From: Plazaster borealis
Lineage: Eukaryota; Echinodermata; Asteroidea; Forcipulatida; Labidiasteridae
Direction: 5' to 3'
Assembly: GCA_021014325.1 (NCBI GenBank)
Contig: CM037474.1
Coordinates: 5,212,488-5,276,487, forward strand
Length of the DNA: 64,000 nucleotides
Positions within the stretch are counted from its first letter, which is position 1. Each line of letters starts with the position of its first letter. A program made the position numbers and the translations under genes. Of the stretch, positions 52,729 through 63,199 are shown piece by piece. The notes beneath the pieces were generated by a model. It made no database searches. It was not told where the DNA came from and worked only from the letters and a program-made list of their open reading frames with translations.

Positions 52729-52821
52729 TCGTTCATATGCCGTATCGGCCCACTCTTGCATCGTTTCAAGTTGACTAGTCGTGTAGTCTGGGCTTTCCCA
52801 AGGTTTTTCCTGATGAGACAT
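52729..52821 (-). CDS. Exon 1 of the polymerase transcript
   Basis: ATG at 52821, MSHQEKPWESPDYTTSQLET, 31 codons, ending at a perfect GTGAGT donor (52723-52728) in phase 0. Carries the first copy of the repeat found in exon 2. The open frame runs further upstream but without another ATG. Confidence 0.7.
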
Positions 52822-52932
52822 GATGTAATCAAGATGTTTCTTCCACAAGAGTCTTCGTACAGTTGGTGTCACAGCGCAATGTACGTCGAGGGCAACAGCT
52901 CTTCAGAATGACTCTAGCAGGCTCAGGGCAGC

Positions 52933-52940
52933 TTTATAAA
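52933..52940 (-). promoter_or_regulatory. TATA box of the polymerase gene
   Basis: GGGTTTATAAAGCTGCCC on minus, 112 bases before the ATG at 52821, giving a probable leader of about 80 bases. Confidence 0.65.
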
Positions 52941-53155
52941 CCCTACCAGGTGGTGGAAGAGGGATTTGCTTGTTGTGTACATCTCCAAGACGATAAGACC
53001 AGGGCGCAGTTTCAAGATGCTTGTTTCGGTTATTCCCAAGGCAACCGTAGTTAAAAGTGGCACAACATTTTATTTATTTTTGTCTTCATCAAAGCCAGAG
53101 ATCTTGTTTTGGTCATTCCTAAGGTAACGTGATGAAAGGTTGCACAACATGTTTT

Positions 53156-53712
53156 GGTTTCAAACTCATCCTGCATTGTGATCAAGGTTGTTTGTTTTGG
53201 TTATTCCTCAGGCAACCAGGATTTAAATATGTTACATGTCTTACTCAAACTTTCTTTGGTCGGAACTTCAATTTGTATGGTGGGTCACTACCAAATAATA
53301 CAGCGCCAGCCACTTTAATTTAAGTTTCGGCACCGCCCGCTCGTCATTTGTATGGTGGGTCAGCCGCTTTAATTCAAGCTCCGGCGCCAGGAGATACGCC
53401 CGCTCGTCAATTTGTATGGTGGGGCCGGTCACTGTGGTTTCAAACTCATCCTGCATTATGATCAAGGTTGTTTGTTTTGGTTATTCCTCAGGCAACCAGG
53501 ATTTAAATATGTTACATGTCTTACTCAAACTTTCTTTGGTCGGAACTTCAATTTGTATGGTGGGTCACTACCAAATAATACAGCGCCAGACACTTTAATT
53601 TAAGTTTCGGCACCACCCGCTCGTCATTTGTATGGTGGGTCAGCCACTTTAATTCAAGCCCCGGCGCCAGGAGATACGCCCGCTCATCAATTTGTATAGT
53701 GGTCCGGTCACT
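53156..53712. repeat. 280-bp tandem duplication near the right end
   Basis: GGTTTCAAACTCATCCTGCA begins at 53156 and again at 53436. The copies are nearly identical through GGTCGGAACTTCAATTTGTA and GGAGATACGCCCGCTC. Inside each, TTTGTATGGTGGGTCA and CCACTTTAATTCAAGC recur. Lies between the polymerase promoter and the TIR; no gene. Confidence 0.9.
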
Positions 53713-53753
53713 CCCAAAAAGCACAGTGTCAGCCACTTTAATTCAAGCTTAGA

Positions 53754-54142
53754 TGCCAGACTATACGCCCGATCTTCATTATTGTTTTCCTTTTGTTCCC
53801 ACCAAGCTATTCATCGTACGTTTCTCCGTGCACAGGTCTCGGGTGCTCACTCAACCAAAACAACTTTACCACTTGAACCATCAAACACTACCGTACACAC
53901 AATAGGCCCACGCAACACAATAGACCATGTGCACCACTTGCAGCCATAGGCACACACAATAGGGGTGCACCATCAACCACTTGAACCGTGGGTGCACCAC
54001 TTGAACCACTGCACGTGCAATGGGGGTGCACCACTTTGCAGCACATTTTTTGGGGGTGCACCACTTTGCAGCACATTTTTTGGGGGTGCACCACTTGCAC
54101 CACTGCACGTGCAATGGGGGTGCACATTACACTTAATACACT
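53754..54142 (-). repeat. Polinton right terminal inverted repeat
   Basis: Reverse complement of the left repeat, ending CACTTAATACACT. Nearly identical over ~388 bp, including the two tandem 30-bp units, which suggests recent insertion or end correction during replication. Confidence 0.95.
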
Positions 54143-54148
54143 AGCTGT
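54143..54148 (+). repeat. Candidate target site duplication, right
   Basis: AGCTGT, matching 37148-37153. Confidence 0.75.
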
Positions 54149-54438
54149 TGATAGTATATAACAGTGTAGGAAATGACTTCCTCTGAAGTAACGTAGTTTT
54201 TGAGAAAGAGGTAATATCTCACTAAAATAATAAAAACTTCTTGCAAGAAGTTTTTATTCCTATCTGAATGCACACAAATTTGTACAACATGGGTGTTTTT
54301 TCTTTCATCATTTTCTTGCAACTTCGATGACCAATTAATTGAGTCCAAATTTTCACAGGCTTGTTATTTTATGCATATGTTGGGATACACCAAGTGAGAA
54401 TACTGGTCTTTGACAATTACCAAACATGTTCAGTGCCT
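54149..54438 (+). mobile_element. Right half of the X MITE split by the Polinton
   Basis: Continues TGATAGTATATAACAGTG and ends CATGTTCAGTGCCT before TTAA (54439-54442). With 37074-37153 it reconstitutes one ordinary X-family MITE. Confidence 0.88.
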
Positions 54439-54439
54439 T

Positions 54440-55595
54440 TAATTAATACCCTTCAGCCCTAGTTTTCCCATTCATACAACTGCTCAAAAGACGACGACCG
54501 GTAAAATGACAGTAAATGTGCAATTAGTACAAATGCAATTAGTGGACTCTAATGTATCTTTTCACCATGTCTATTTTTGTATATGATTTTTTTCCTTTTT
54601 CAGTCAAACCTAATTATTAGCAAGCTGGCATTAAAAACCCCCATATGGCTTTGTACAGTATTCAGCGCATTATCCCCCACTCCTGAACCAATTCTGCATT
54701 GTTACCATAGTAACATGTATCAAATCACCTGTCAAATCATGCCAATCTGACTCTCGGCGAGAATTCCTTCGCGAATTGGACTTGAAGGAATTGAGGTCAG
54801 TAAACATTCACCAATACAATGGTGTTTTTATACACGGGCTCCCTTTTCATGCGTTACTTTGTAACCTCGGAAACCAAGTTAAAACTACTGGTGAATAATA
54901 CAAATTTATTTATACATGTTATATCATGGTACGGCTCAGGCTTTTTCAAAACTGTGGGGCAAGATGGACCCACATTTTGATATGCTTGGCCGAAGCACGC
55001 TGAATTTGAAACAAGGTCTTCAGAATGTTTTATACTTGGTGTTTATCTTAGTTTTAAAAGCCCTACTGTGCAATCTGGAGCATTCTATATGGTTTTCTCT
55101 TGATGATTTCTGTGAAATAAAAAAATAAATAACAATTTATTTTTTTTGCGTATCGGCCAAAATGTTCGCGTATCGGCACGCCATTTGTCAGTATCGGCCT
55201 GATATGCTAGCTTGTGCATGGGAAGAACCCTGTATATGTTATAGGTATGTATAGTAACATGTAAAGAGGCCACATAGCGTCTACGGCTATATTGCCATAT
55301 TTACATTTATGCATTCATAAATACCTTGGACAGTTTATCCATTCTGATTGGCCAAGAGGAGATCACAAGACCATGTTTAAACACCCGATATAAACACAAC
55401 TATCCGCGTTTAAATATGACCTGACCTTATTGGGTCAGAAGAGGGTGCTATCAAATGATAGCACGGAGCACGCAAATTCACAGTCCCGTTTATATTAAGT
55501 TGCTATGGCACATATTTGGCTCGTGCAAGTTTGAAACTAACATGCATTAGTTTGTAAACTTAAGCGAGCAAGTGTGAAACTTGGGCGAGGAGCTA
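54440..55595. other. No gene seen
   Basis: A short palindrome GTGCTATCAAATGATAGCAC at 55447-55466 and a GCGTATCGGC word repeated near 55148-55180. No coding signal. Confidence 0.4.
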
Positions 55596-55599
55596 CTTA

Positions 55600-55872
55600 G
55601 CACTGAACACATCATAGTGCATTCAGCAGCCGCTGCCAGACACACCGGGGAAAACCCCTTCTCTTACTGATAAGTGTAACTGGGTTCTTTTATGTGAATG
55701 ACAAAACACACGGGACCTATGACTTTACATCCCATCCGAAGGACGAAGCAATAATGGTTAAGTGTCTTGCTTTAAAAGGACACAAGTGGCATGAACAGGA
55801 CTCGAACCCGCACTCTGCTGATCAGAAACACCAGAGCTTTGAGACCGGTGCTTTTAACCGCTCGGCCATGTT
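55600..55872 (-). mobile_element. tRNA-Leu-like SINE, family L
   Basis: Minus-strand head at about 55790-55870 (GGCCGAGCGG, GGGTTCGAGTCC), body with GGGACCTATGACTTTACATC on plus. Confidence 0.78.
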
Positions 55873-56189
55873 CCTAACTTTTATAGTAAAGGAAAAGAAG
55901 TAATTAAAAATGTCACTAGTTCCTAAGATAAATTACGCAATCTTTGTTATGGCTCCATTGAGTCAAATCTTCCAACACATCGTGTATCTTAAATCTCTGC
56001 TTTCAAATTACAGACTTAACCAGAGAGTAATTATTTACTGAGAGTGATGTTCCTTCGTGTCTAATTAACTCAAGTTAATTAAAACCTTACAAAACAGTCT
56101 CGTGTTGTAATTGAGCTACCGTCTCTCTTTCTCGCTAATGCTGTTTTTATTGCTTTTGAGATCGCAACCGTTGTTTTGTTTTAGTTATT

Positions 56190-56460
56190 ATTGTATAAAG
56201 AGAGGTCTCCACCGGACAAGCTATGCTTTTTGCAGACCTCCATCCACACACTTTCCATCTGCAAGTTATTGCAATTACATAATGTATTATGTTCTAGAAA
56301 AGTGAAGAAGAAGAAGAAGAATTCATTTATAACTAGACTTCCATGTGCAAGTTATTGCAATTATAAAATATGTTACAAAGTATTTTACTCATGTTCTGGT
56401 GTACGTGTATGTGTGTGATGGAAAAGTGAAGAAGAAGAAGAAGAAGAAGAATTCATAACT
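56190..56460 (+). repeat. Two copies of a short repeat with (GAA)n tails
   Basis: GCAAGTTATTGCAATTA occurs at 56262 and 56346, each followed some bases later by AAAAGTGAAGAAGAAGAAG and AATTCAT. A partial tandem duplication around a GAA microsatellite. Confidence 0.6.
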
Positions 56461-56464
56461 AAAC

Positions 56465-58045
56465 CTACAGTGTTTGTTCGCCAACGAACACTTGGTGTTC
56501 AGCAAAGAATAAACAAATCCTTGTAAACACACGACAAAGTTAACACAATATGATTATCGGCTTGAATTATTTGTTTCAACGTGTTACCAGAGGGCGCTGT
56601 TTATTATTACGATGATGTCATCATTGTTACATTTGAAGAAGCAGAAGAGTTACTTCATGCACTAAATCATTTTATTGCTTTTGAGATCCCAATTCAATTT
56701 TAACAGGCCTAGATTTGGTTGGCGACCGAGGCACAATATTACAGTGGCTGAAACCGTCCACATGTTTCAGCATTTCGGTCATAAAATAAAAAAGGAGTAC
56801 AATCAGAGACTGAGTTTGACTTTAAAAGATGTACAAATTAAGGGCCTAAACCCCAAGTCATGTCTTCAAAGGTTTGATTCAATTCTCCCCCCCCCCCCCG
56901 CCCCCTGCTAGTCATGCCACTGCATTGGAAATACAGTACTAATTTTCAGCTACTGTTAATTCCAATTCACTGCTAATCATGCTAATGGCGAAGCATCCTT
57001 GGGTGGAATGGCCTCTGCACCAAGTTTCTTTATTGTATTAAATGCCTCACCTACATGTTCCACTTAATACTTAATTACTCTAAATTCACCATGAGGAAGG
57101 AAATACTACAGAATAAATGAGTCAGTCTACACTGTGTGTGATCAGTCACAAGGCAATAAAGACCTACTTACAATGTATTTACCTTTTATTACCGTCGGTC
57201 GTGAAAATATACTAAAGAAAAAAAATAGCTTTTTTGTCCGTTTCCTTTTAAAATAAGCAGGGTACCAGTCACAGATTGTACATGTGACATGGTACTTTGG
57301 CTGGTAACCGTATTATGGTAAGCATAACTTTGTAGTGCTTAGCTACTTTTTGTAGGCCATACCCAGTAAGCATAAAGATTTAAAAGGCCTTAAAATGTAT
57401 TGGATAAAAGCAGAGAAAAGCATATCCGTCAGGGTTGAGAGTCACTGCTGACAAACAAAACAGTCTGAAACTCGGATCCAGATCTTAGGAGGTACTCTGA
57501 AAAATGATGGCATTTCCACCTTTTGGTAACCCCTGGAGTTATAGATTCCAAGGAGCTTCTGGGAACAGTATCCTCAGTGCTAGAGAAGTAGATCAAAGAG
57601 CCTGACAAAAACGCATTTTTTGATTACTGCAAGGCAGACTTTTTAAAAAGGCCGAATTCAGATTAAAAGTCGGAAATTTCTCATCCCTGATCTTTCAACG
57701 AGCAAATATACAGCAAATTTACAATGAGGGTGCTAGACAGGGCAGACGTCTTACTCGTTTCTTCTCCTTGGAACCTCAAAAAGACACGAATTATAATAAT
57801 AACATGGGTTTGAGGCATTGCATGGTGAGGTATCAGTGTATATTCGGTTGACAATGATCAGAGCAAGCTAGTCGAAACATTGAGACCAATTAAGAACTCA
57901 CTCCGCAGCAGTAAAGTTAATAACGAGAAGTCCCCTCGATCCACTAAGCGAAAGTAGTAATCCGACCGATTTCCTACCTTTCGCCCAGGTAGTAGTTAAT
58001 AAGCAGGACAGTTCTTTTCAGAACTTAGTAGTCTCCCGAATTCCA
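56465..58045. other. No gene seen; V and W fragments
   Basis: 57255-57350 is a V-family fragment (GGGTACCAGTCACAGATTGT, TGGCTGGTAACC). 57810-57860 is a W fragment. A C run lies at 56887. Otherwise unrecognised. Confidence 0.4.
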
Positions 58046-58049
58046 AAAT

Positions 58050-58160
58050 CTTCTCCGCGGCAGTAGAATAAATAGCAAGACAACTTCTCAAAGAACAAAA
58101 TCTACACAGCAAAGTAGATATACACATGGTGTTACCGCAAACCGAATATATCAATAATAA
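58050..58160 (+). repeat. Repeat W fragment
   Basis: CTCCGCGGCAGTAGAATAAA, TCTACACAGCAAAGTAGATA, GTGTTACCGCAAACCGAATA, colinear with 26480-26570. Confidence 0.7.
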
Positions 58161-59180
58161 CACCAACATTTATAAAGTGCCCTAATCATGCAGGCATGCT
58201 CTAGGGTCCTGAATATAGTCATACGACTAAAATGGCACTGGTTAACAGCTAAACAGGTACAATTGTACAGACAAATTAAAATAAATTAAGAAACTGAAAC
58301 TGAAAAAATAACAAGTAGGAGTAAAAATTCCAATACCTAGTACATTAAACGTCAGGGCTCCAAGTTTACACTGTACCGCAGCCCCGAGGCCAGTGGTTTA
58401 GTGTCGGGCGAGTAAACTTGACCGGACAAGTCCGGAGGTCTTGTGTATTTTAATAAATCTTCTCTTTTATGTCTTTTTTGAAATCTTATTGTTCAAATAA
58501 AAACATAAATGTTAAACTGTGGCTGTGTCAGGACTCGGGAATTTTTTTTTCTCATTTTGATTCTGGTCTTGTTGTACACAAATTTCTAGCCCAATAAACA
58601 ATTTGAGCTACAAGCTAAAATGGATTTTGCTTCCAAATTCTAGCCCTGAACCTGTACTATGGCCACATAAAAAAAAAATTGTTGATCGTCCTTTTTTGAT
58701 GGGAAGTGGGGGAGGGAGGGCGTTTTTTTTTTTTTTTTTTTTTTTTTTTTTGACATGGCAAAATATGAAATAAAGAATAAAGATATCATCATAATCACTA
58801 TAAAACAAAGGGTTTGTGTGATTTTGATGTTTTCAATTGTTTTGTTAAACCCTTTCAAATCGTAGATGACATTTTCTGTAAACATTTTCAAAAAACTAAA
58901 ACGCAGCCTAAGTAAATATTTGAAGAATTTTTCTTGTTTTGCGAACATGAATTATCTTTCTTCAATCATCTGTTTCCGACCTATGGATTTTGAAAAAAAA
59001 ACAGCTAAACAAAAATCTGAGAGCCAAGTTTGACTGAAAAGATCATTAAAAATACCGTTTTTTATGATTAAAAAAAAAAGTAGGGTCGGGCGGGGACGAT
59101 CAACAATTTTATTTTTTTATGTGGCCTAATAAGAGGATGAAATGAATTACTGAAGAGATAAATAAGTATGTAGACAAGAC
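58161..59180. other. No gene seen; T run
   Basis: About 30 T at 58722-58751. The word ATCAACAATTTT with poly-A/T appears inverted at 58676 and 59099. No coding signal. Confidence 0.4.
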
Positions 59181-59184
59181 CTAA

Positions 59185-59340
59185 TTTATAGGATTTGAGG
59201 CATTGCATGGTGAGGTATCAATGTATATTCGGTTTGCGGTAACACCTTAAGTGTTTATCTAATTTACTGTGTAGATTTTGTTCTCTGAGAACATGTCTTG
59301 CTAATATTTATTCTACTGCCGCAGGGTAGACCTCATTTCT
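59185..59340 (-). repeat. Repeat W fragment, reverse orientation
   Basis: GAGGCATTGCATGGTGAGGT, TATATTCGGTTTGCGGTAAC, CTACTGCCGCAGGGTAGA, the inverse of 26470-26640. Confidence 0.7.
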
Positions 59341-59867
59341 TTATTTAGTTGAAGTTTTTTTTTAAAAGAAGAAAAGAAGCCTATTCTAAAAATAACTCAT
59401 GATTTATTCCAACATACAATAAACATGTCAGCCTCTCATCCATTATTACTAAGGCAAGATTGAAACCACCTTTCCGCTGAATGTTTTACGTTTCCTTTGA
59501 AACATGCAACGCATTACTCCTCGGTCCCAAGATTGTCTTTCAAAGCATGATCCGAGAATGATTACGCTTGAATTACGGACTCTAAATTGCCGTGATGAGA
59601 TTTTGAGCTCTTGCAGTAAACATTATACCTCATCAAGCACAAAATCATCAGTGTGGATGAATGATTGGGCATATCGTTGACGTTTTCACGAAATGGCGAA
59701 TCCGTGCAAATTTCTTTTTTACAGTATTTTTTTTTGTTGCATTTTTTAAATGTATTTGGTGTCCTTAACAATTCTGCAAAGTTTTAAGTCTTGAAAGCGT
59801 ATAGTTTTTTAAATACACTAATTGCATAATTTTACGCTAATTGCATTAATTGCTAGTTGCATTGTGG

Positions 59868-60290
59868 AGTGTCGTGGCCGAGCGGATAAGAACACAGAAC
59901 TCAAGCTCTGGTGTTTCTGATCAGCAGACTGTGGGTTCGAATCCCAGTCGTGACACTTGTGTCCTTAAGCAAGACACTTAACCACATGCTTTGTCCTTCG
60001 GATGGGACGTTAAGCCGTAGGTCCCGTGTGTTGTGTAATGCACGTAAAAGAACCCAGTGCACTTATCGTAAAGAGAAGGGGGTTTGCCCCGGTGTTCCTG
60101 GTTTGATCAGCAGCATATTGGGCCACAGTGCCTTGTAAACCATTACATGGTGCTATGTAAAGGAATAGGTCTCATACTTCAAAAATGTAGCCCCGCATAC
60201 CTTGCGGGAAAAACTTACTGTTTGTCTGTTCAAGCGCCTTGTGTACCTTCTTGGTAGATACGTGCGCTATATAAGACTATATTATTATTA
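59868..60290 (+). mobile_element. tRNA-Leu-like SINE, family L (best copy)
   Basis: Complete head GTGTCGTGGCCGAGCGGATA, anticodon-arm-like ACTCAAGCTCTGGTG, B box GGGTTCGAATCCCAGTC, then the body and a terminal (ATT)n at 60281-60300. Useful as the family reference. Confidence 0.85.
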
Positions 60291-60303
60291 TTATTATTAT
60301 AAT

Positions 60304-60812
60304 TATAAGCGGCGAATCAGTCAGCTTCACGGATTTGCGTTTTCACAAACCGGCGAATAACCTTTTCCCCAGGGTTAATTTGTAATGCTACCGCTTAAGC
60401 GCGCTTGTCAACGTCATCACCGGCGAATCCGCGCCCTGTGTGTGGTGAATCCGGTGTTTACAGCATTTTGCGTTTTCACGAACCGGCGAATCAGACCCCC
60501 CGCAGGGTTTTCACGAACCGGCAAATCCGCGCTCTGTGTGTGGCGAATCCGGAGTGCTAGTCATTTTGCGTTTTCACGAACCGGCGAATAAGTTTTGAAC
60601 CAAACAGCATTCTAAAAAAGCATCACAATAGAGAAATAAGTATACTAGTCATGTTGTTTAACTTATACAATACCGTATCACTAAAAAATATTTAACACTT
60701 TCAATTAAAAGACCGGCAAAAACACATTTTTTAAATGTGACCAACTTCAAAAGCGTTTTTCTCAAAACGCTGTTTTTCAGCTGCATGGGCGGATTCACCG
60801 GTTCGTGAAAAC
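60304..60812. repeat. GCGTTTTCACGAACCGGCGA repeat cluster
   Basis: Variants of GCGTTTTCACGAACCGGCGA occur at about 60340, 60471, 60509 and 60568, and the inverse CCGGTTCGTGAAAACGCC at 60797. Two ~100-bp tandem units (AATCCGCG.CCTGTGTGTGG) are visible at 60425 and 60525. It may be a MITE with subterminal repeats. Confidence 0.7.
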
Positions 60813-60929
60813 GCCGACGATATATTAAGTGTTTAACGTATCCCTTTACTTTTATTTTTATCATCATTATGATTTTTGGTAATGTAACCATCGATGCCTT
60901 ATAAGTGAACTTAATCACTGTAGCTCGCA

Positions 60930-61215
60930 AGCCTGACGAAACCTGTAAAAAAGAGTGCTTTAGTGAACCAGAAACGCCGGGGTTAACCCCATCTCTTCCA
61001 AGATAAGTGTTCTGGGTTCTTTTACGTGCACTGCCAATCCTAGTACACGGAGCTACGGCTTATAGTCCCATCTGAAGGACAAAGCAATGTATGGCAAAGC
61101 ATCTTGCTCAAGGCTACAAGTGTTATGACCGGGACTCGAACCCACACTCTGCTGATCAGAAACACCAGAGCTTCAGTCCGGTGCTCTTAACTGCTCGGCC
61201 ACGACACGCCATAAT
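60930..61215 (-). mobile_element. tRNA-Leu-like SINE, family L
   Basis: Minus-strand head at 61130-61210 (GTGTCGTGGCCGAGCAG), body with GCCGTAGC-type block inverse at 61035-61080. Confidence 0.8.
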
Positions 61216-61575
61216 TGTTATTGGTCAGGAGTAATAATACTTCAACACTGTTCATAAAAATGTACCTGTTTTAAAAGGAAAAATTAAATTCTATAATTAA
61301 TAAATCTATAATAAATCTACATCTAATAACACTGAATAGGCTTCATCTTCACAGACTCCCCCATAGTCACATGGCCAAAGACGTCCAGCCTACAGAGGTA
61401 GACGTAAATCATTCAAATGGATCAACCCAGAAAACTAATTTCCCTTTCCGTTAACACCTGTGTTTTGCAAGGGTCTCAAGAGATTTGAAACATCAGAAGA
61501 GTGGAGGAGAATAGTTTGACAACCAATTTTATGGCAACACTCAACAAACCCATTGTCATTTATTAGCTGCAATCC

Positions 61576-62060
61576 GGGGCCCAATTTCACAGAGCTGCTT
61601 TTTAAAGGGACTGGTTACATTTGGTAATTGGAACCAACTGTTTGTTTCAATCCTATATAGTTGTAGATATAAACCCTAAAACTACCCTGTGACAACTTCA
61701 TTTCAAAAGGTGGTAGTGTTTATGAGATATTGCCGAAAATCTGGAGCCGTTATGTCCACGCACGAAGAATAATCTGCAATTGGAATACACAATCTGAGAA
61801 ACGTTACTGCATCTCAGATTCAATCTTTTGGGGACAAAAAGTGATATCTTTGTCCACAACCGCAGTACTTCGAAGTAAAAAGTTTCTAAAAATGCATTTT
61901 AATATCAAAAGCTGCTGTACTTCTTTACCAACTAAGTTTTTATTGCCATTAATTTTCAGAGTCAATACCAAACGTATACAGACCCTTTAAAGCAGAAAAT
62001 TCTGCTTGACAATTTTTCTGCTAAGCAAAAAATAAATGAGCAGGAAACCAGTCACAGGAT
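61576..62060. mobile_element. MITE V copy split by a Y-family insertion
   Basis: Left CGGGGCCCAATTTCACAGAG, right AAGCAGAAAATTCTGCTTGA and CAGGAAACCAGTCACAGGAT. The inserted Y element is 61606-61986. Confidence 0.75.
61606..61986 (-). mobile_element. TTAA MITE family Y, nested in V
   Basis: TTAA at 61602-61605 and 61987-61990, ends AGGGACTGGTTACATTTGGT and CGTATACAGACCCT, 381 bp. Confidence 0.85.
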
Positions 62061-62099
62061 GTTCATATTTACAGAAAAGTGGTGTATACACACATGTAG

Positions 62100-62345
62100 C
62101 TTTTTGATCAAGTGTTAAAAGATAGTCGGGTGCCGGTTCCAGTCCCGGTTTTGACACTTGTGTCCTTAAAGCGAGACACTTGAACATTATTGCTTCGTCC
62201 TCAGATGGGATATAAAGCAGGAAGTCCCGTACCTTGTGTAATGATAAAATAACCCAGTACACTTATTGTAAAGAGAAGGGATTTGCCCCGGTGTTTCTGG
62301 CATAGTCTGGCAGCAATATGTGCCACCTCACCTTGTATCCCTTTC
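62100..62345 (+). mobile_element. tRNA-Leu-like SINE, 5'-truncated
   Basis: Starts within the B-box region (GGTTCCAGTCCCGGTTTTGA), then CACTTGTGTCCTTAAAGCG and GATTTGCCCCGGTGTTTCTG. Confidence 0.72.
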
Positions 62346-62467
62346 AATGTGTGGTATTATGGTTGCTTGTTCTCATAAAATCATTCCTAACAATCTCCAC
62401 ATGATTTGAGAATTCACGCCAGGAGTGTCATTTAGACATGGAATTTTATAAATGTACACTATTATCA

Positions 62468-62726
62468 AGTAATAAACCACAAGGGAAACTGACTGAGTAA
62501 ATTTTACACAATTTGGGGTTGAACACAGAAAAATTTACTAGAGAGAAACTTGAACCTGTGACCTCCGGATTAACGTGCCGGCGCTCTACCAACTGAGCTA
62601 TCTCGCCCTAATGTTGGCAGTCTCCCTAGGGCTAGATAGCTCAGTTGGTAGAGCGCCGCACGTTAATTTGGAAGTGGCAAGGTTCAAGTCCCGCTCTGGT
62701 CAATTTTTATTTGTTCAACCCGAAAG
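62468..62726. mobile_element. Two SINE-A copies head to head
   Basis: Minus-strand copy 62468-62609 (tail AATAAACCACAAGGGAAACT, head GAGCTATCTCGCCCTAAT) faces a plus-strand copy starting GGGCTAGATAGCTCAGTTGG at 62628. The heads are separated by only about 20 bases. Neither head forms a clean tRNA cloverleaf by eye. Confidence 0.8.
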
Positions 62727-62729
62727 TAT

Positions 62730-63195
62730 AAATATTATTATTAAAAGTCATGCTCCTGTTAATAAAGAGTACTGCAGAGTCGTCTTCAAAGAAGACAAAT
62801 TTTTTTCGCCCGGATTGTGGAAGAACTCCCAATATCACAGAGTCAATAAACATTTCAAATGTGCAACGCTGTCGATCTATAACACCAGGGTCTTTAATAC
62901 ATCGCCAATGAAGATTAAAATTCCACTGGATTATTACCTCATGCCCAAACTGGAGATTTGGGAATTAATGAAGTGCGATGTGTATTCATTATTCAAGCTG
63001 CACCCATCGAGCCCCCCCCCAAACTATCGATTCTTTCCTGTGCTACCTTATTCACGACTGATGTGAGAAAAACAGGGCCTCTTGACTGTGTGGGTTTGGG
63101 GGGAAGGTGTTGTAATTCTTCGGATGTAATTACTGTTGAAGACGGATCTTACATGTCCTTGTCCGATGCGTAATCAATGATAAAAAAAAAAGTGT
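62730..63195. other. Open frame of doubtful meaning
   Basis: A plus frame continues from the SINE through 63066 with some protein-like composition (LDYYLMPKLEIWELMKCDVY), but it starts in the SINE, has no homologue I know and no splice signals. A C run sits at 63017. Confidence 0.3.
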
Positions 63196-63199
63196 TTAA

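Larger units (their letters stand above)
37154..54142. mobile_element. Maverick/Polinton element, ~17.0 kb, full length
   Basis: Defined by long terminal inverted repeats, a candidate 6-bp duplication, and the family's gene set: protein-primed DNA polymerase B, retroviral-type integrase with chromodomain, adenain-like protease, A32/FtsK-like packaging ATPase, double-jelly-roll major capsid protein and single-jelly-roll penton protein. The left arm is transcribed rightward and the rest leftward, and the two sets converge near 40.0-40.4 kb. Polintons replicate as DNA and can in principle form virions. Here most virion genes carry frame breaks, so this copy is probably not able to do so (inference). 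Confidence 0.97.

Noticed and set aside
52822..52872. Upstream extension of polymerase exon 1 to 52872
   Set aside because: The codon at 52870-52872 is GTG on the minus strand. The first ATG is 52821, placed well relative to the TATA box.
6032..62700. tRNA-like sequences as functional tRNA genes
   Set aside because: Heads recur with fixed non-tRNA tails, their acceptor or anticodon stems do not pair, and many are truncated. They are SINEs.
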